The position numbers were made by a program, and so were the translations under genes. The notes beneath the pieces were generated by a model, which saw nothing but the letters and a program-made list of their open reading frames with translations, was not told the DNA's origin and did not search any database. Source: Methylobacterium thuringiense (GTDB taxonomy: Bacteria; Pseudomonadota; Alphaproteobacteria; Rhizobiales; Beijerinckiaceae). Taken from it: a stretch of DNA of 64,000 nucleotides. The stretch is taken from positions 62,001-126,000 of the forward strand of contig NZ_BPRA01000017.1 in assembly GCF_022179645.1 (NCBI RefSeq), given 5' to 3'. Shown here one piece after another: positions 29,092-37,618 of this stretch (position 1 is its first letter; each line of letters opens with the position of its first letter).

Positions 29092-29525
29092 GAAGTTTGG
29101 ACTCGCGGAGATGATCGGAATGCCCCGGGACCCGTCCCGGTGGCGCGTAGAGATTCGCCTGTCCTGCCCCAAGCCGGTTACGGGATTCTTCGACGCTCCA
29201 GGGGAACGCCGAAAAACCGAAACCGCGCCAAACCGGGCGCACAGGTGTCATGATGCTGTTATAGCTGGGGTTCTTGCTCCGGGAAACAAGTCCCGACTGC
29301 TTAAGCGTGCGGTGCACACAAAGACTTGGCGATCATGCTCCGCAGCAGGCGCATGGCTGACGGGCGGATCGGCCCGTGCCGATGCTTAACCGTCAACTGT
29401 TCTGCGAATGCGAATCACACGCGCTTTTCATCCCCGCCGAAGTGCAGCACAGGCGGCTTTCGTCACCGAACTGATATGCGGCGGCTGTAGGCCACCGGCA
29501 TCACTTCGGACGGACACTGCCCATC
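29092..29525. other. divergent intergenic region upstream of pit
   Basis: This 434-bp gap between the GcrA-like gene and pit contains the Pho-box-like site listed separately. The short open frames lack plausible starts or domains, and I see no other feature. Confidence 0.45.
29245..29262 (+). promoter_or_regulatory. Pho-box-like site upstream of pit
   Basis: GTGTCAT (29245-29251), 4 bp, then CTGTTAT (29256-29262) matches the PhoB direct-repeat consensus CTGTCAT-N4-CTGTCAT at 12 of 14 positions. It lies 263 bp before pit in the same orientation. In Sinorhizobium meliloti the pit operon is under negative PhoB control, so such a site has precedent. The distance to the start codon is long. Confidence 0.45.
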
Positions 29526-31163
29526 ATGTCGGACGCCATCGCCGCCGGGTCATCCCACGCGCGCCAACCCGCTCAGAGCAAAGGCGGGCCGCGCCTGGAT
29601 CATGGCATCCATCCCGGCGGCGTCATCGTCTTCCTGCTGATTCTGATCGCCGGGCTCGGTTACGCCGTCGTCAGCCTCATCGCCGACATGAACGCGGTCG
29701 GCGAATCGCCGCTTGCCGTCGGGGCCTTCGCGCTCCTCGGCCTCGCCCTGCTGATCGCGCTCGGCTTCGAGTTCGTGAACGGGTTTCACGATACCGCCAA
29801 CGCGGTCGCGACCGTGATCTACACACACTCGATGCCGCCGCTCGTCGCGGTGGTTTGGTCCGGCACCTTCAACTTCCTCGGCGTGATGCTGTCGAGCGGC
29901 GCTGTGGCCTACGCCATCGTCACGCTGCTGCCGGTGGAGCTGATCCTCCAGGTTGGCTCGGGGGCGGGATATGCGATGATCTTCTCGCTGCTCATCGCCG
30001 CGATCCTGTGGAACCTCGGCACCTGGGCGCTCGGCCTGCCGAACTCGTCCTCGCACGCCCTGATCGGTTCGGTGCTCGGCGTCGGCCTCGCCAACCAGCT
30101 GATGGGCGGCGGCGACGGCACCTCGGGCGTCGACTGGGCCCAGGCCTTCAAGGTGTTCCAGGCGCTGCTGTTCTCGCCGCTGATCGGCTTCGTGGCCGCC
30201 GCCCTGCTGCTTCTCGCCCTGAAATACACCGTGCGGAACAAGACGCTCTACGAGGCGCCGAAGGGCGAAGCGCCGCCGCCGCTCCTGATCCGCGGCCTGC
30301 TGATCCTGACCTGCACGTTGGTCTCGTTCTTCCACGGCGGCAACGACGGCCAGAAGGGCATGGGCCTGATCATGCTGATCCTGATCGGCGCGGCGCCCAC
30401 CGCCTACGCCCTCAACCGCACCATGTCGGACGAGACCACCCCGGCCTTCATCGAGAAGTCGCAGGGCGCGAGCGCGGTGTTCGCGAGCCACGCCGATGGC
30501 CTGTCCGCCTCCACCGACGCCGCCGCGGCGCGCAAGGTCGTAGGCGACGCGTTGAAGACCAAGCACCTGAACACGCCGGACGTCTTCGCCGCCCTCGCGA
30601 CACTCTCCAACGACATCGCGGCCTCGGTGAAGAATTACGGCTCGATCCGCCAGGTCCCGGCGGCGGCGACCTCGAACGTGCGCAACGACATGTACCTCGC
30701 GTCGGACGCGGTGCGCCTGCTCCCGGCCTCCGGCGCCACCCTGTCGGACGCGGACAAGGGCACCCTCAAGACCTACGCGAACCTGCTCAACGAGGGCACC
30801 CGCTTCATCCCGTCCTGGGTGAAGGTCTGCGTGGCGCTGGCGCTCGGCCTCGGCACCATGGTCGGCTGGAAGCGCATCGTGGTCACCGTCGGCGAAAAGA
30901 TCGGCAAGACCCACCTCACCTACGCCCAGGGCGCCTCGGCCGAGCTCGTCGCCGCCGGCACCATCGGGCTCGCCGAGGTCTACGGCCTGCCGGTCTCCAC
31001 GACGCACATCCTGTCGAGCGGCGTGGCCGGCACCATGGCGGCCAACGGCTCCGGCCTGCAGGCCTCGACGGTGCGCAACATGGCGCTCGCCTGGGTGCTG
31101 ACGTTGCCCGCCGCGATCACGCTGGCCGGCGGCTTGTTCTTCATCCTGCGCCACGTGTTCTGA
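29526..31163 (+). CDS. pit: PiT-family inorganic phosphate transporter
   Basis: The 545-residue protein is a low-affinity phosphate permease of the PHO4/PiT family in the inner membrane. It has the two inverted family signatures: GFEFVNGFHDTANAVATVIYT (positions 78-98) near the N-terminus and FFHGGNDGQKGMGLIMLIL in the second half. Ten or more helices are predicted, with a large cytoplasmic loop (about 305-430) and the late PVSTTHILSSGVAGTMAANG segment. The start at 29526 is the first ATG after the stop-rich leader. No PhoU-like orfA partner precedes it, unlike in S. meliloti. Confidence 0.93.
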   Translation: MSDAIAAGSSHARQPAQSKGGPRLDHGIHPGGVIVFLLILIAGLGYAVVSLIADMNAVGESPLAVGAFALLGLALLIALGFEFVNGFHDTANAVATVIYTHSMPPLVAVVWSGTFNFLGVMLSSGAVAYAIVTLLPVELILQVGSGAGYAMIFSLLIAAILWNLGTWALGLPNSSSHALIGSVLGVGLANQLMGGGDGTSGVDWAQAFKVFQALLFSPLIGFVAAALLLLALKYTVRNKTLYEAPKGEAPPPLLIRGLLILTCTLVSFFHGGNDGQKGMGLIMLILIGAAPTAYALNRTMSDETTPAFIEKSQGASAVFASHADGLSASTDAAAARKVVGDALKTKHLNTPDVFAALATLSNDIAASVKNYGSIRQVPAAATSNVRNDMYLASDAVRLLPASGATLSDADKGTLKTYANLLNEGTRFIPSWVKVCVALALGLGTMVGWKRIVVTVGEKIGKTHLTYAQGASAELVAAGTIGLAEVYGLPVSTTHILSSGVAGTMAANGSGLQASTVRNMALAWVLTLPAAITLAGGLFFILRHVF

Positions 31164-31230
31164 CGCCCGGGACTTTGCGTTTCGCCGCCGCGTGAGGGAA
31201 GAGAGCGCTCCTTCTCACCGGCGGAACGGC

Positions 31231-32244
31231 ATGACACGCGTCCTCGTCACCGGCTCGGCCGGATTCATCGGCCACGCCCTGAGCCGCCGCCTTCTGGGCG
31301 ACGGCCATGCCGTGACAGGCTTCGACGCGTTTTCGGACTATTACGACGTCGGCCTGAAGCGCGCGCGCCACGCCGAACTCGCCGCCTCCCCCAGCTTCGA
31401 AGCCGTGGAGGCGCGGCTCGAAACCCCGGGCGCGCTGCTCGACACGGTGGCACGCACCCGCCCCGAGATCGTCGTCCATCTCGCGGCGCAGGCCGGCGTC
31501 CGCTACAGCATCGAGAACCCGCGCTCCTACGTTGAATCCAACCTGGTCGGCACCGCGAACCTGCTGGAGGCCGTGCGGGCGCATCCGGTGCGCCACCTGC
31601 TGCTGGCCTCGACGAGTTCCGCCTACGGCGGCGACGCGCAGTCGCCGTCTCGGGAGACCGACCGGGCCGTCACGCCGGTCTCGTTCTACGCCGCCACCAA
31701 GCTCGCCACCGAGGCGATGGCGCATTCCTACGCCCACCTTTTCGGAGTTCCGACGACGGCTTTGCGATTCTTCACGGTCTACGGGCCGTGGGGCCGGCCG
31801 GACATGGCCCTGTTCCTGTTCACGAAAAAAATCCTGGCGGGAGAGCCGATCGAAGTGTTCTCCGGCGGCTCGGCGACGCGGGACTTCACCTATATCGACG
31901 ACCTCGTCGAAGCGCTGATCCGGGTGATGGACCGCATCCCGGCACAGCCCGGCGCGGGCGCTCCGGTCTGTGCGGCGGATACGCTGAGCCCGGTGGCCCC
32001 TTATCGCCTCGTCAACGTCGGCGGCGGCCGGCCGGTGCGGCTCGACCGGATGATCGATACCCTCGAAGCGGCCCTCGGCCGGACGGCGCAGCGAATCTCC
32101 CTACCCCTGCCGCCGGGCGACGTCTCCGCCACGCGGGCGAGCACCGAGCTGCTGCAGGCCCTGGTCGGCACGGTGCCGGAAACCCCGATCGAGGTCGGCC
32201 TGCCGGCCTTCGTGCGTTGGTACCGGGATTTCTACGGAGTCTGA
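31231..32244 (+). CDS. NAD-dependent sugar-nucleotide epimerase
   Basis: The 337-residue protein belongs to the extended short-chain dehydrogenase family and most resembles UDP-glucuronate 4-epimerases. It shows the Rossmann motif VTGSAGFIGHAL, HLAAQAGVRYSIENP, the catalytic Ser in LLASTSSAYGG, the YAATK pair, FFTVYGPWGRPDMA and FSGGSATRDFTYIDD. It would act on a UDP-sugar for surface polysaccharides. It begins 67 bp after pit; a transcriptional link is possible but no functional one is evident. The exopolysaccharide locus lies 14 kb downstream. Confidence 0.88.
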   Translation: MTRVLVTGSAGFIGHALSRRLLGDGHAVTGFDAFSDYYDVGLKRARHAELAASPSFEAVEARLETPGALLDTVARTRPEIVVHLAAQAGVRYSIENPRSYVESNLVGTANLLEAVRAHPVRHLLLASTSSAYGGDAQSPSRETDRAVTPVSFYAATKLATEAMAHSYAHLFGVPTTALRFFTVYGPWGRPDMALFLFTKKILAGEPIEVFSGGSATRDFTYIDDLVEALIRVMDRIPAQPGAGAPVCAADTLSPVAPYRLVNVGGGRPVRLDRMIDTLEAALGRTAQRISLPLPPGDVSATRASTELLQALVGTVPETPIEVGLPAFVRWYRDFYGV

Positions 32245-32263
32245 GGACGATGGCCGGGCGAGT

Positions 32264-32629
32264 CTACTCGCCTGGGCAGACCCGCCGGCGCGTCCAGCGG
32301 GACCGCAGCGCGAGCAGCCCCTGCGCGGCGACCACGCCGATGCCGGCCGCCGCGGCCTTCACGACAAAGTCGGCGAGGCGACCGTGGCGGCTCGCGGTGA
32401 AGACCTGGCCGAATTCCAGCCCGGCCGCGATGCCGATTCCGGCGCAGAAGGCGAGCAGCCAGTGCCGCGGATAGGCCAGGGCCAGCAGAAAACCGAGCAG
32501 CGCATAGGCCAGAGCCCGCTCGATGTCCGCATCCTGGGTGACGACGGGGCGCAGGCCGATCGGCGCCAGCGTCACGAAGACGAGCGCAGCGACGAGCGTC
32601 CAGCACATCAGGCGCGCGAGCTTGAGCAT
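32264..32629 (-). CDS. VanZ-like membrane protein
   Basis: The 121-residue protein has four predicted helices: LMCWTLVAALVFVTLAPIGL, a short pair including ALAYALLGFLLALAY, then WLLAFCAGIGIAAGLEFGQV and FVVKAAAAGIGVVAAQGLL. The conserved LEFGQVF-TASRHG-LADFVVKA segment is typical of the VanZ family. VanZ confers low-level teicoplanin resistance in enterococci, but bacterial homologues at large are uncharacterised. It is convergent with the epimerase gene (19-bp gap). Confidence 0.75.
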   Translation of the reverse strand: MLKLARLMCWTLVAALVFVTLAPIGLRPVVTQDADIERALAYALLGFLLALAYPRHWLLAFCAGIGIAAGLEFGQVFTASRHGRLADFVVKAAAAGIGVVAAQGLLALRSRWTRRRVCPGE

Positions 32630-32790
32630 CGTCTCTGGTGACCCGTACGACCGGGTCGGGTCAAGTGCGGTGCAGCAACGATCGTGTCCTACCAATGTGC
32701 ATCGATCCCGACCGATGCGTCCGGCGGACGGCCGCCGCCGCGCCGTCGTGCGGGCAGACGGCGATGAGCGACGCTCTTCGCCGCCCGGTC

Positions 32791-33129
32791 TCACAGAGTG
32801 AAAGCAGCCACGAGCGCCAGCGGCAGGGCGAGCAGCGCGGCCGGGCGGATCCAGGATGGGCGGTACGATGCGAGCGCCACAACGAGGAGCGCCCCGCCGG
32901 AGAGCGAGCCGAGCCACTGCACCGGACCGAAATTCCAGCCCTCCGCCATGACCGCGACGGCGAAGCACAGGGCGATGCCGGCCCAGCCCGCTGCCCTTAG
33001 CCCGAGCATCGTGCGCCGTGAGGGTTTGGCCGTGAACGCCGCGGCGTGGTGGCGGTTCATGCTCAGGCAGAGCGCGGCGAGCGCGGCGAAGCTCAGCGCG
33101 AGATTCGCGAGGAGGACGATCGGCGTCAT
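32791..33129 (-). CDS. DUF3325-like membrane protein
   Basis: The 112-residue protein has three to four short membrane helices and matches DUF3325. The start MTPIVLLANLALSFAALAALCLSMNRHH is followed by GWAGIALCFAVAVMAEGW and a C-terminal LLALPLALVAAFTL. DUF3325 genes commonly close an operon with DUF3649 and PepSY-membrane genes near siderophore receptors. It begins 7 bp after the PepSY gene, so it is the third gene of that operon here. Confidence 0.75.
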   Translation of the reverse strand: MTPIVLLANLALSFAALAALCLSMNRHHAAAFTAKPSRRTMLGLRAAGWAGIALCFAVAVMAEGWNFGPVQWLGSLSGGALLVVALASYRPSWIRPAALLALPLALVAAFTL

Positions 33130-33136
33130 GCTGGTC

Positions 33137-34717
33137 TCAGGCCTGTTCCAGGGCGTTTCTTCGGAGGGGAGCGACGGCCTGAGGGCGCCGCCGTCCCGGG
33201 GCTTCGACGCCGTGGGCCTTGTAGGCCGCGATGGCGAACAGGCCGGCGAGGGCGAGCATCGCCGCGTCGAACCAGAGATAGAGGGCATCGCCCGCGGCTA
33301 CGCTCGCCAGCGGATGGCGTCCGGTCGCGAGGCCGTTCACCACCGGCACCGCAAGGAACAGGGCGGCACAGGCGGCCAGCATCTCCCGCCAGACAGAGGC
33401 CTGCGGACGCAAGGCCGCATAGACGGCCGCCAGGATCCAGACCGCGAAGAACACGCCGACTTCCCAATCGGCCCGCGCGCCGAGCCCCACCGGCAGCAGG
33501 CGGTTGGCGAGAAAGTAGGCGGCGACCGCGGCGGGCAGGCCGGCGACGGTGCCGAGATTGAGCACCCGCACCAGCCGCAGGCCGAAGAACGGCGCCGCGC
33601 CGGGCGTCGGCAGCCGCGCGACGCTCCACAGCACCAGCCCGGTGCCCACCATCGCCGCGCCTGTCAGGCCGCAGAGGAAGAACAGCACGCGCAGGGCCGG
33701 CCCGGCGAAATGCGCCTCGTGCAGGCCGACCATGGTGGTGAAGGTCTTGGACGCCGGCTTGAGGTTCGGGTTCAGCACCTGCAGCAGCGTGCCGGTCGCG
33801 CCCGCGAACGCCACCTGCGGATGCTGGTGGGAGAGCCCGTGCGGCTCCTCGAACACCGCGACGACCTTGGACTTGGCATCCCCCGGCATCTCGACGATGA
33901 CCATTTCGAGGGGCTCGGAGACGCGCTCGAGCGCCTGGCGGACCATCGGGCCGACGGGGGCGAGCGTGCCGGGCTTGCCGGCCGGGGCCAGGGGAGCGGT
34001 GATCTGGCCCGTCTCCCCATAGAAGCGCATCGCGTCGCCCTTGTAGGCGGTGAGGACGCCCCAGGGCATGTACATCAGCGCCAGCGTCGCGATGCCGGTG
34101 TAGGTGATCATCAGGTGGAACGGGATCGCGACTACACCGGCGACGTTGTGCGCATCGAGCCAGCTGCGCTGCGCCGATTTCGCGTGCCGCCGGAAGGTGA
34201 AGAAATCCGCGAAGATCCGTCGGTGCGTGATGATGCCGGACAGGAGCGTCACGAGCCCGATCATGGCGCAGATGCCGGCGATCCAGCGCCCAATCGTCGA
34301 GGGCAGGTTCAGCTCGAAGTGGAAGCGGTAGAAGAAGTCGCCGCCGAAGGTTTCCCGAACGGCGGGAGGGCCGCCCGTCGCGGGGTCGAGCCGGGCCGTC
34401 CCCGGCGGCAGCGCGAAATCCGTGAACCACATCAGTGCCACGGCCGGGTCGGCGGCGCTCGGCAGGGTGACGTACCAGGCGATGGCGTTCGGGGCCGCAC
34501 CCTTGAGATGGGCGACCGCCGTCTCGGCCGCGCGGGCGAGGTCGTCCGGCGTCGGGACCTGCTGGACGACCGGCAGTTCGGGCCGCATCCAGCGCGAGAC
34601 GTCGGCCCGATAGTAAGTGGCCGTGCCGGTCATGAAGATGCAGAACAGCACCCAGCCGGCCACGAGTCCGGCCCAGCTGTGCAGCCACGCCATCGATTGG
34701 CGCAGGCCGTTCCTCAT
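33137..34717 (-). CDS. PepSY-associated membrane protein, iron-uptake type
   Basis: The 526-residue protein starts MRNGLRQSMAWLHSWAGLVAGW, with the first helix and the conserved HSWAGL histidine. It has a periplasmic PepSY-type domain (about 45-190), a helix pair around ICAMIGLVTLLSGIITHRRIF, a second periplasmic region (250-350) with GLSHQHPQVAF, and several C-terminal helices. Family members sit in the inner membrane and are thought to reduce ferric siderophores or pass electrons. Its ATG overlaps the stop of the DUF3649 gene (ATGA), evidence for translational coupling. No TonB receptor is adjacent. Confidence 0.85.
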   Translation of the reverse strand: MRNGLRQSMAWLHSWAGLVAGWVLFCIFMTGTATYYRADVSRWMRPELPVVQQVPTPDDLARAAETAVAHLKGAAPNAIAWYVTLPSAADPAVALMWFTDFALPPGTARLDPATGGPPAVRETFGGDFFYRFHFELNLPSTIGRWIAGICAMIGLVTLLSGIITHRRIFADFFTFRRHAKSAQRSWLDAHNVAGVVAIPFHLMITYTGIATLALMYMPWGVLTAYKGDAMRFYGETGQITAPLAPAGKPGTLAPVGPMVRQALERVSEPLEMVIVEMPGDAKSKVVAVFEEPHGLSHQHPQVAFAGATGTLLQVLNPNLKPASKTFTTMVGLHEAHFAGPALRVLFFLCGLTGAAMVGTGLVLWSVARLPTPGAAPFFGLRLVRVLNLGTVAGLPAAVAAYFLANRLLPVGLGARADWEVGVFFAVWILAAVYAALRPQASVWREMLAACAALFLAVPVVNGLATGRHPLASVAAGDALYLWFDAAMLALAGLFAIAAYKAHGVEAPGRRRPQAVAPLRRNALEQA

Positions 34718-35019
34718 ACCGAGGCTCCCGCCCGCATGAGGACCCAGAGCCCCAGGCTCAACGCGCCGACCGGCAGCGCGAGCCACAGGGTCGCGACCCG
34801 CAGCGACCGGGCGGCGAAGACGAACAGCACGACGACGGCCATCACGGTGAAGCTGAGCAGCGTCGCCGCGGTCACGGCCTCGGCCGGTTCGAGCGGCAGT
34901 GTCAGCGAGAGGACGGCGGTGGCGAGCGCCGCGAGCGCATAGCCGCCGACGATGGCGAGCAGCACGCGGCCTGCGACGCCCGCACGGTATCCCCGCCCCG
35001 TTCTCCGTCCTGTGCCCAT
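34714..35019 (-). CDS. DUF3649-like membrane protein
   Basis: From the ATG at 35019 the product has 101 residues with three helices: VLLAIVGGYALAALATAVLS, AATLLSFTVMAVVVLFVFA and VATLWLALPVGALSLGLWVL. The pattern (RVLLAIVGGYALAALAT, then EA, then a helix pair) fits DUF3649, the usual first gene of the DUF3649-PepSY-DUF3325 operon. Its stop overlaps the next start by 4 nt. The longer open frame upstream is Arg/Pro-rich and lacks family similarity, so I reject it as coding. Confidence 0.75.
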   Translation of the reverse strand: MGTGRRTGRGYRAGVAGRVLLAIVGGYALAALATAVLSLTLPLEPAEAVTAATLLSFTVMAVVVLFVFAARSLRVATLWLALPVGALSLGLWVLMRAGASV

Positions 35020-35162
35020 CGGCTCCACCACAGGCCGACCGGCACCGCCGGCGAAGCTCCTGCGGATCGACGGCAGGTCTCCGGCTCGGGCGATCCGTCG
35101 GCATCCACGCCAGCGTGGATCGTGCGGTACCAGCCCGCTCGGGCACCCCGCAACAGGAATTT

Positions 35163-35180
35163 CATGGAACGATTCTAAGG
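35163..35180. promoter_or_regulatory. Irr-type iron control element candidate
   Basis: The stretch around GGAACGATTCTAAG (35166-35179) resembles the Irr iron control element of Rhizobiales (dyad of TTTAGAA and TTCTAAA type). One half-site (TTCTAAG) is strong, the other (GGAAC) partial. It lies about 145 bp before the DUF3649 start. I matched it from memory of the consensus. Confidence 0.35.
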
Positions 35181-35671
35181 CTTTGCGCCGGGATCGGTCT
35201 GCGGCCGGGGCGAACGGCTCCCTCGGACGCGGCGACGGGGAGCAGCACACGTGTGCGTGGCCGGATCGGACTGCAGGCACGTCGCGGAAGGCGGAGCCGA
35301 CGGACCGGCGGAGCTGAAAAGCCCCGTCAGGTCCGCCGACCACTCCGCGACCCGACTGGGGGGATCTCGGGGCGCTTCGTAATGGTCAAGCTACGCCGCG
35401 AATGATTCCCGAATGTTTCCGGCGGCCCTGCGCCCGGCGCCGAAGCCGACGAATTGCGCCGCCGCGTCGCAGCCGACCGGCTCGGATCGGGAATCGCGGG
35501 CGCGCGCCCGGCGGTGGCACACGGCGTCGGCATCGTGGTCACACCACACCCCATTCTCGCGCATCGCGCGTCGACGCACGTCCGGGACGTCGCCGCATCC
35601 CCCATCTGGGTGATGAAACACGCAATTTCGCATGCTTTGACGGATCATCGACGGTGATGGGGTTGGGACCG
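35181..35671. other. intergenic stretch, nothing recognised
   Basis: About 490 bp lie between the iron-box-like site and the small gene at 35672. I looked for a cobalamin riboswitch, whose B12 box would be GCCACTG, and did not find it. Short open frames on both strands look non-coding. Confidence 0.45.
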
Positions 35672-35872
35672 ATGCGATATCTGGAGACATTGCCCGCGTG
35701 GGCGGCACGGCAGCGCAGCCGCCGCCTCGTCCGGCACAGCGACGAGAAGGTCGTGCGCTGGATCGGCCACAATCAGGCCGCGAAGGACGAGCCCGGCAAG
35801 CCGGCCCCCGAGCCTTCGAGCAACGACAACGTGGTCACCTTCGCGCCGATGCGGACCGCCCAGGCGCACTGA
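35672..35872 (+). CDS. small basic protein of unknown function
   Basis: The 66-residue product starts MRYLETLPAWAARQRSRR behind GGGA about 8 nt upstream. Basic N-terminal half, then a Lys/Pro/Ser linker and the ending NDNVVTFAPMRTAQAH. The phrase SNDNVVTF resembles the tails of other small Rhizobiales proteins, a weak impression. An ATG at 35656 gives an alternative start. No family or partner recognised. Confidence 0.5.
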   Translation: MRYLETLPAWAARQRSRRLVRHSDEKVVRWIGHNQAAKDEPGKPAPEPSSNDNVVTFAPMRTAQAH

Positions 35873-35960
35873 CCAGGTGCACTGACGTCGTCAGGGCTCG
35901 TCCCCGCATCCACTCGGCCCGCTCCGTCGCCTCGGAGCCGGGCCGCTCTCGTGAGCAGGC

Positions 35961-36364
35961 TCAGGCCAGGGCGAGCCGGCCGGCGAGCAGGGCGAGGCCG
36001 ACGACGATCCAGGTGACGTAGTCGCCGATGAGCCCGCTATGGGCCACGTGAGCAGGCGGAACGGACTGGCCGTAGCGCCGCCGAGCTTCAGCAAGGCCCT
36101 CGGCAGATGGCCGCGCGAGAGGTCGTAGCCGGCCAGCGCGACGGCCAGCACCACCGAGAGCGGGGGCATGGAAGCGGCGCGGATCGCGAGGTGATGATCG
36201 CCGCAACGGCCGATCTGCCAGACCCAGATCGCCCCGAGGCCCCCGCAGAGGACGGCCGCGCCGACCTCGTTCACATTCAGGCTACCGGCGAGGACGAGAT
36301 AGACGCCCGCGAGCACGACCCAGACAAGACCCAGCTCGACCATCCGGCGGACCCGCTCCGGCAA
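35961..36364 (-). pseudogene. frameshifted small membrane protein gene (possibly MnhE-like)
   Basis: The frame starting at 36364 encodes LGLVWVVLAGVYLVLAGSLNVNEVGAAVLC and SVVLAVALAGYDLSRGHLPRALLKLGG up to FRLLTWPIA, then turns into Ser/Pro-rich non-membrane sequence. A different frame from about 36040 continues HSGLIGDYVTWIVVGLALLAGRLALA and stops at 35961. Joined, the two give a coherent three- or four-helix protein. The break lies within the bases encoding WPIA/WPHS. The overall plan recalls the MnhE subunit of Na+/H+ antiporters, but this is weak. A sequencing error could also explain it. Confidence 0.5.
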
Positions 36365-36613
36365 CGCTCGCGATCTGCAACGGACTTGTCCTCGAACGGT
36401 TCCGCACTGTCTCGACCGGCCAGGCCCGGCAGCCTCAAGAACAGAACGGCCCTGAAATCAGTGATCGGTCCGGGCATGACCCTTGGCACCTGATCCGGCA
36501 GGGTTCATGCTTGCCCGACACGCCGCCACAGAAGCGGCCACGGGAGCCGCGCTTTCTGCCGACGAACCGGCAGCTCCGTCGCCGGAAAGCGCTCCAGCCA
36601 TGGAGGAACGCCC

Positions 36614-36907
36614 ATGCTCGCCGCCAACCGTCTCATCAAATCCGCCTGGATCGCAGTCGAACTCGATCACGACCGCTGCGAACGCATCCTCGTCGTCGAG
36701 GCCTATATTGCCGTCAGCCCGCTGGAGAAGGACTACGATCCGGTGCGTTACCAGAAGGTCGTCGAGGATGTGCGCCGCGTGCTCGCCGCCAATCCCGACA
36801 TCGACCGCGCCTCGATCCTGAGCATGCACCGCGACACGGCCTGCACGGCACTATTCCGCTCGTCACCGGCCGGAATGAAAGCCCCCGACACGGCGAGTGC
36901 GGCCTAA
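36614..36907 (+). CDS. small conserved-looking protein of unknown function
   Basis: The 97-residue protein starts after a strong GGAGG at 8-nt spacing. It begins MLAANRLIKSAWIAVELDHD, continues with CERILVVEAYIAVSPLEKDYDP and RYQKVVEDVRRVLAANPDIDRASILSMHRD (about 45-74), and ends in a variable tail. It is soluble, mixed alpha/beta in appearance. No domain recognised. Its stop overlaps that of the convergent lipoprotein gene by 4 nt. Confidence 0.6.
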   Translation: MLAANRLIKSAWIAVELDHDRCERILVVEAYIAVSPLEKDYDPVRYQKVVEDVRRVLAANPDIDRASILSMHRDTACTALFRSSPAGMKAPDTASAA

Positions 36908-37233
36908 TCCAGCGGAGCCTCCGCCGGATCGGCGACCGGGGCCTCGCCCGCCGCCGGGTCTGTCGCCCCGTTGCCGGACCTGCCGTGCGTCCGGCGCTCG
37001 GCGCCGCCGCAGCCCAGGCAGACCGATCCGATCACGCGCTTGGTGCGTGCATCCATGCGCCTGTCCATGGCGACCTGCCGGTTGAGCGCGTCTTCGTTCG
37101 CCCGCGGCAGGGCCGAGGGCGCGGCCCGCAGCGGCGACAGGCCGCCCGACGGGCGGGGGCTCGTATCCACGTCCTGCGCCGAGACGCCGGCGCAGCCCGC
37201 GAGCAGCACCGCCACACCGATCGTCATCCGCAT
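36904..37233 (-). CDS. small lipoprotein
   Basis: The 109-residue protein starts MRMTIGVAVLLAGCAGVSAQ, with the lipobox LLAGC predicting acylation of Cys14 by signal peptidase II processing. The mature part is low-complexity with NEDALNRQVAMDRRMDARTKRVIGS as a likely helix, then a SVCLGCGG pair of cysteines. An alternative start is the second Met (37227). No family recognised; probably periplasm-facing. Confidence 0.6.
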   Translation of the reverse strand: MRMTIGVAVLLAGCAGVSAQDVDTSPRPSGGLSPLRAAPSALPRANEDALNRQVAMDRRMDARTKRVIGSVCLGCGGAERRTHGRSGNGATDPAAGEAPVADPAEAPLD

Positions 37234-37360
37234 GAAGACATCTCCACCGACTCGCGCCGACGGTGCCGGGTGAATTCGCTCATTTCGAGGCGATGTCTCA
37301 GGGCCGGCGAAGAGGACGGTCGTGGGGTAATCCGCGATCGTCCGCTCCGTCAGGTCCCGA

Positions 37361-37618
37361 TCATCCGATCTCGAGGACCGGCGGCTCCCAGGCGGCGACG
37401 CGATGGCGGCCCTCGTCGGTGATCTGCCAGGTTGCGAAGGTGCCGCCGAGATGCGGCCCGGCCTGGGTGCCGACCCAGCGCAGGTTGCCGTTCCGTTCGA
37501 GAACGCGGAGGCGGGCATGGTCGCGCGGCCAATCGCGGTCCGGATTTTGCTTGATCGAGATGCGGCCTTCGATGGCGACGGCAGCCTTGTTCAGAAGACG
37601 TCGGGAATGCAGGGGCAT
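37361..37618 (-). CDS. small protein of unknown function
   Basis: The 85-residue product starts 6 nt after a good AAGGAG site. Sequence: an N-terminal helix-like MPLHSRRLLNKAAVAIEGR, then beta-like LRVLERNGNLRWVGTQ and TFATWQITDEGRHRVAAWE. No signal peptide, cysteine or known domain. The translation signal and balanced composition favour a real gene. It is 127 bp upstream of the lipoprotein gene on the same strand. Confidence 0.55.
   Translation of the reverse strand: MPLHSRRLLNKAAVAIEGRISIKQNPDRDWPRDHARLRVLERNGNLRWVGTQAGPHLGGTFATWQITDEGRHRVAAWEPPVLEIG

Noticed and set aside
35020-35400. Possible cobalamin riboswitch upstream of the DUF3649 operon
   Set aside because: No B12 box (GCCACTG) or matching stem order was found.
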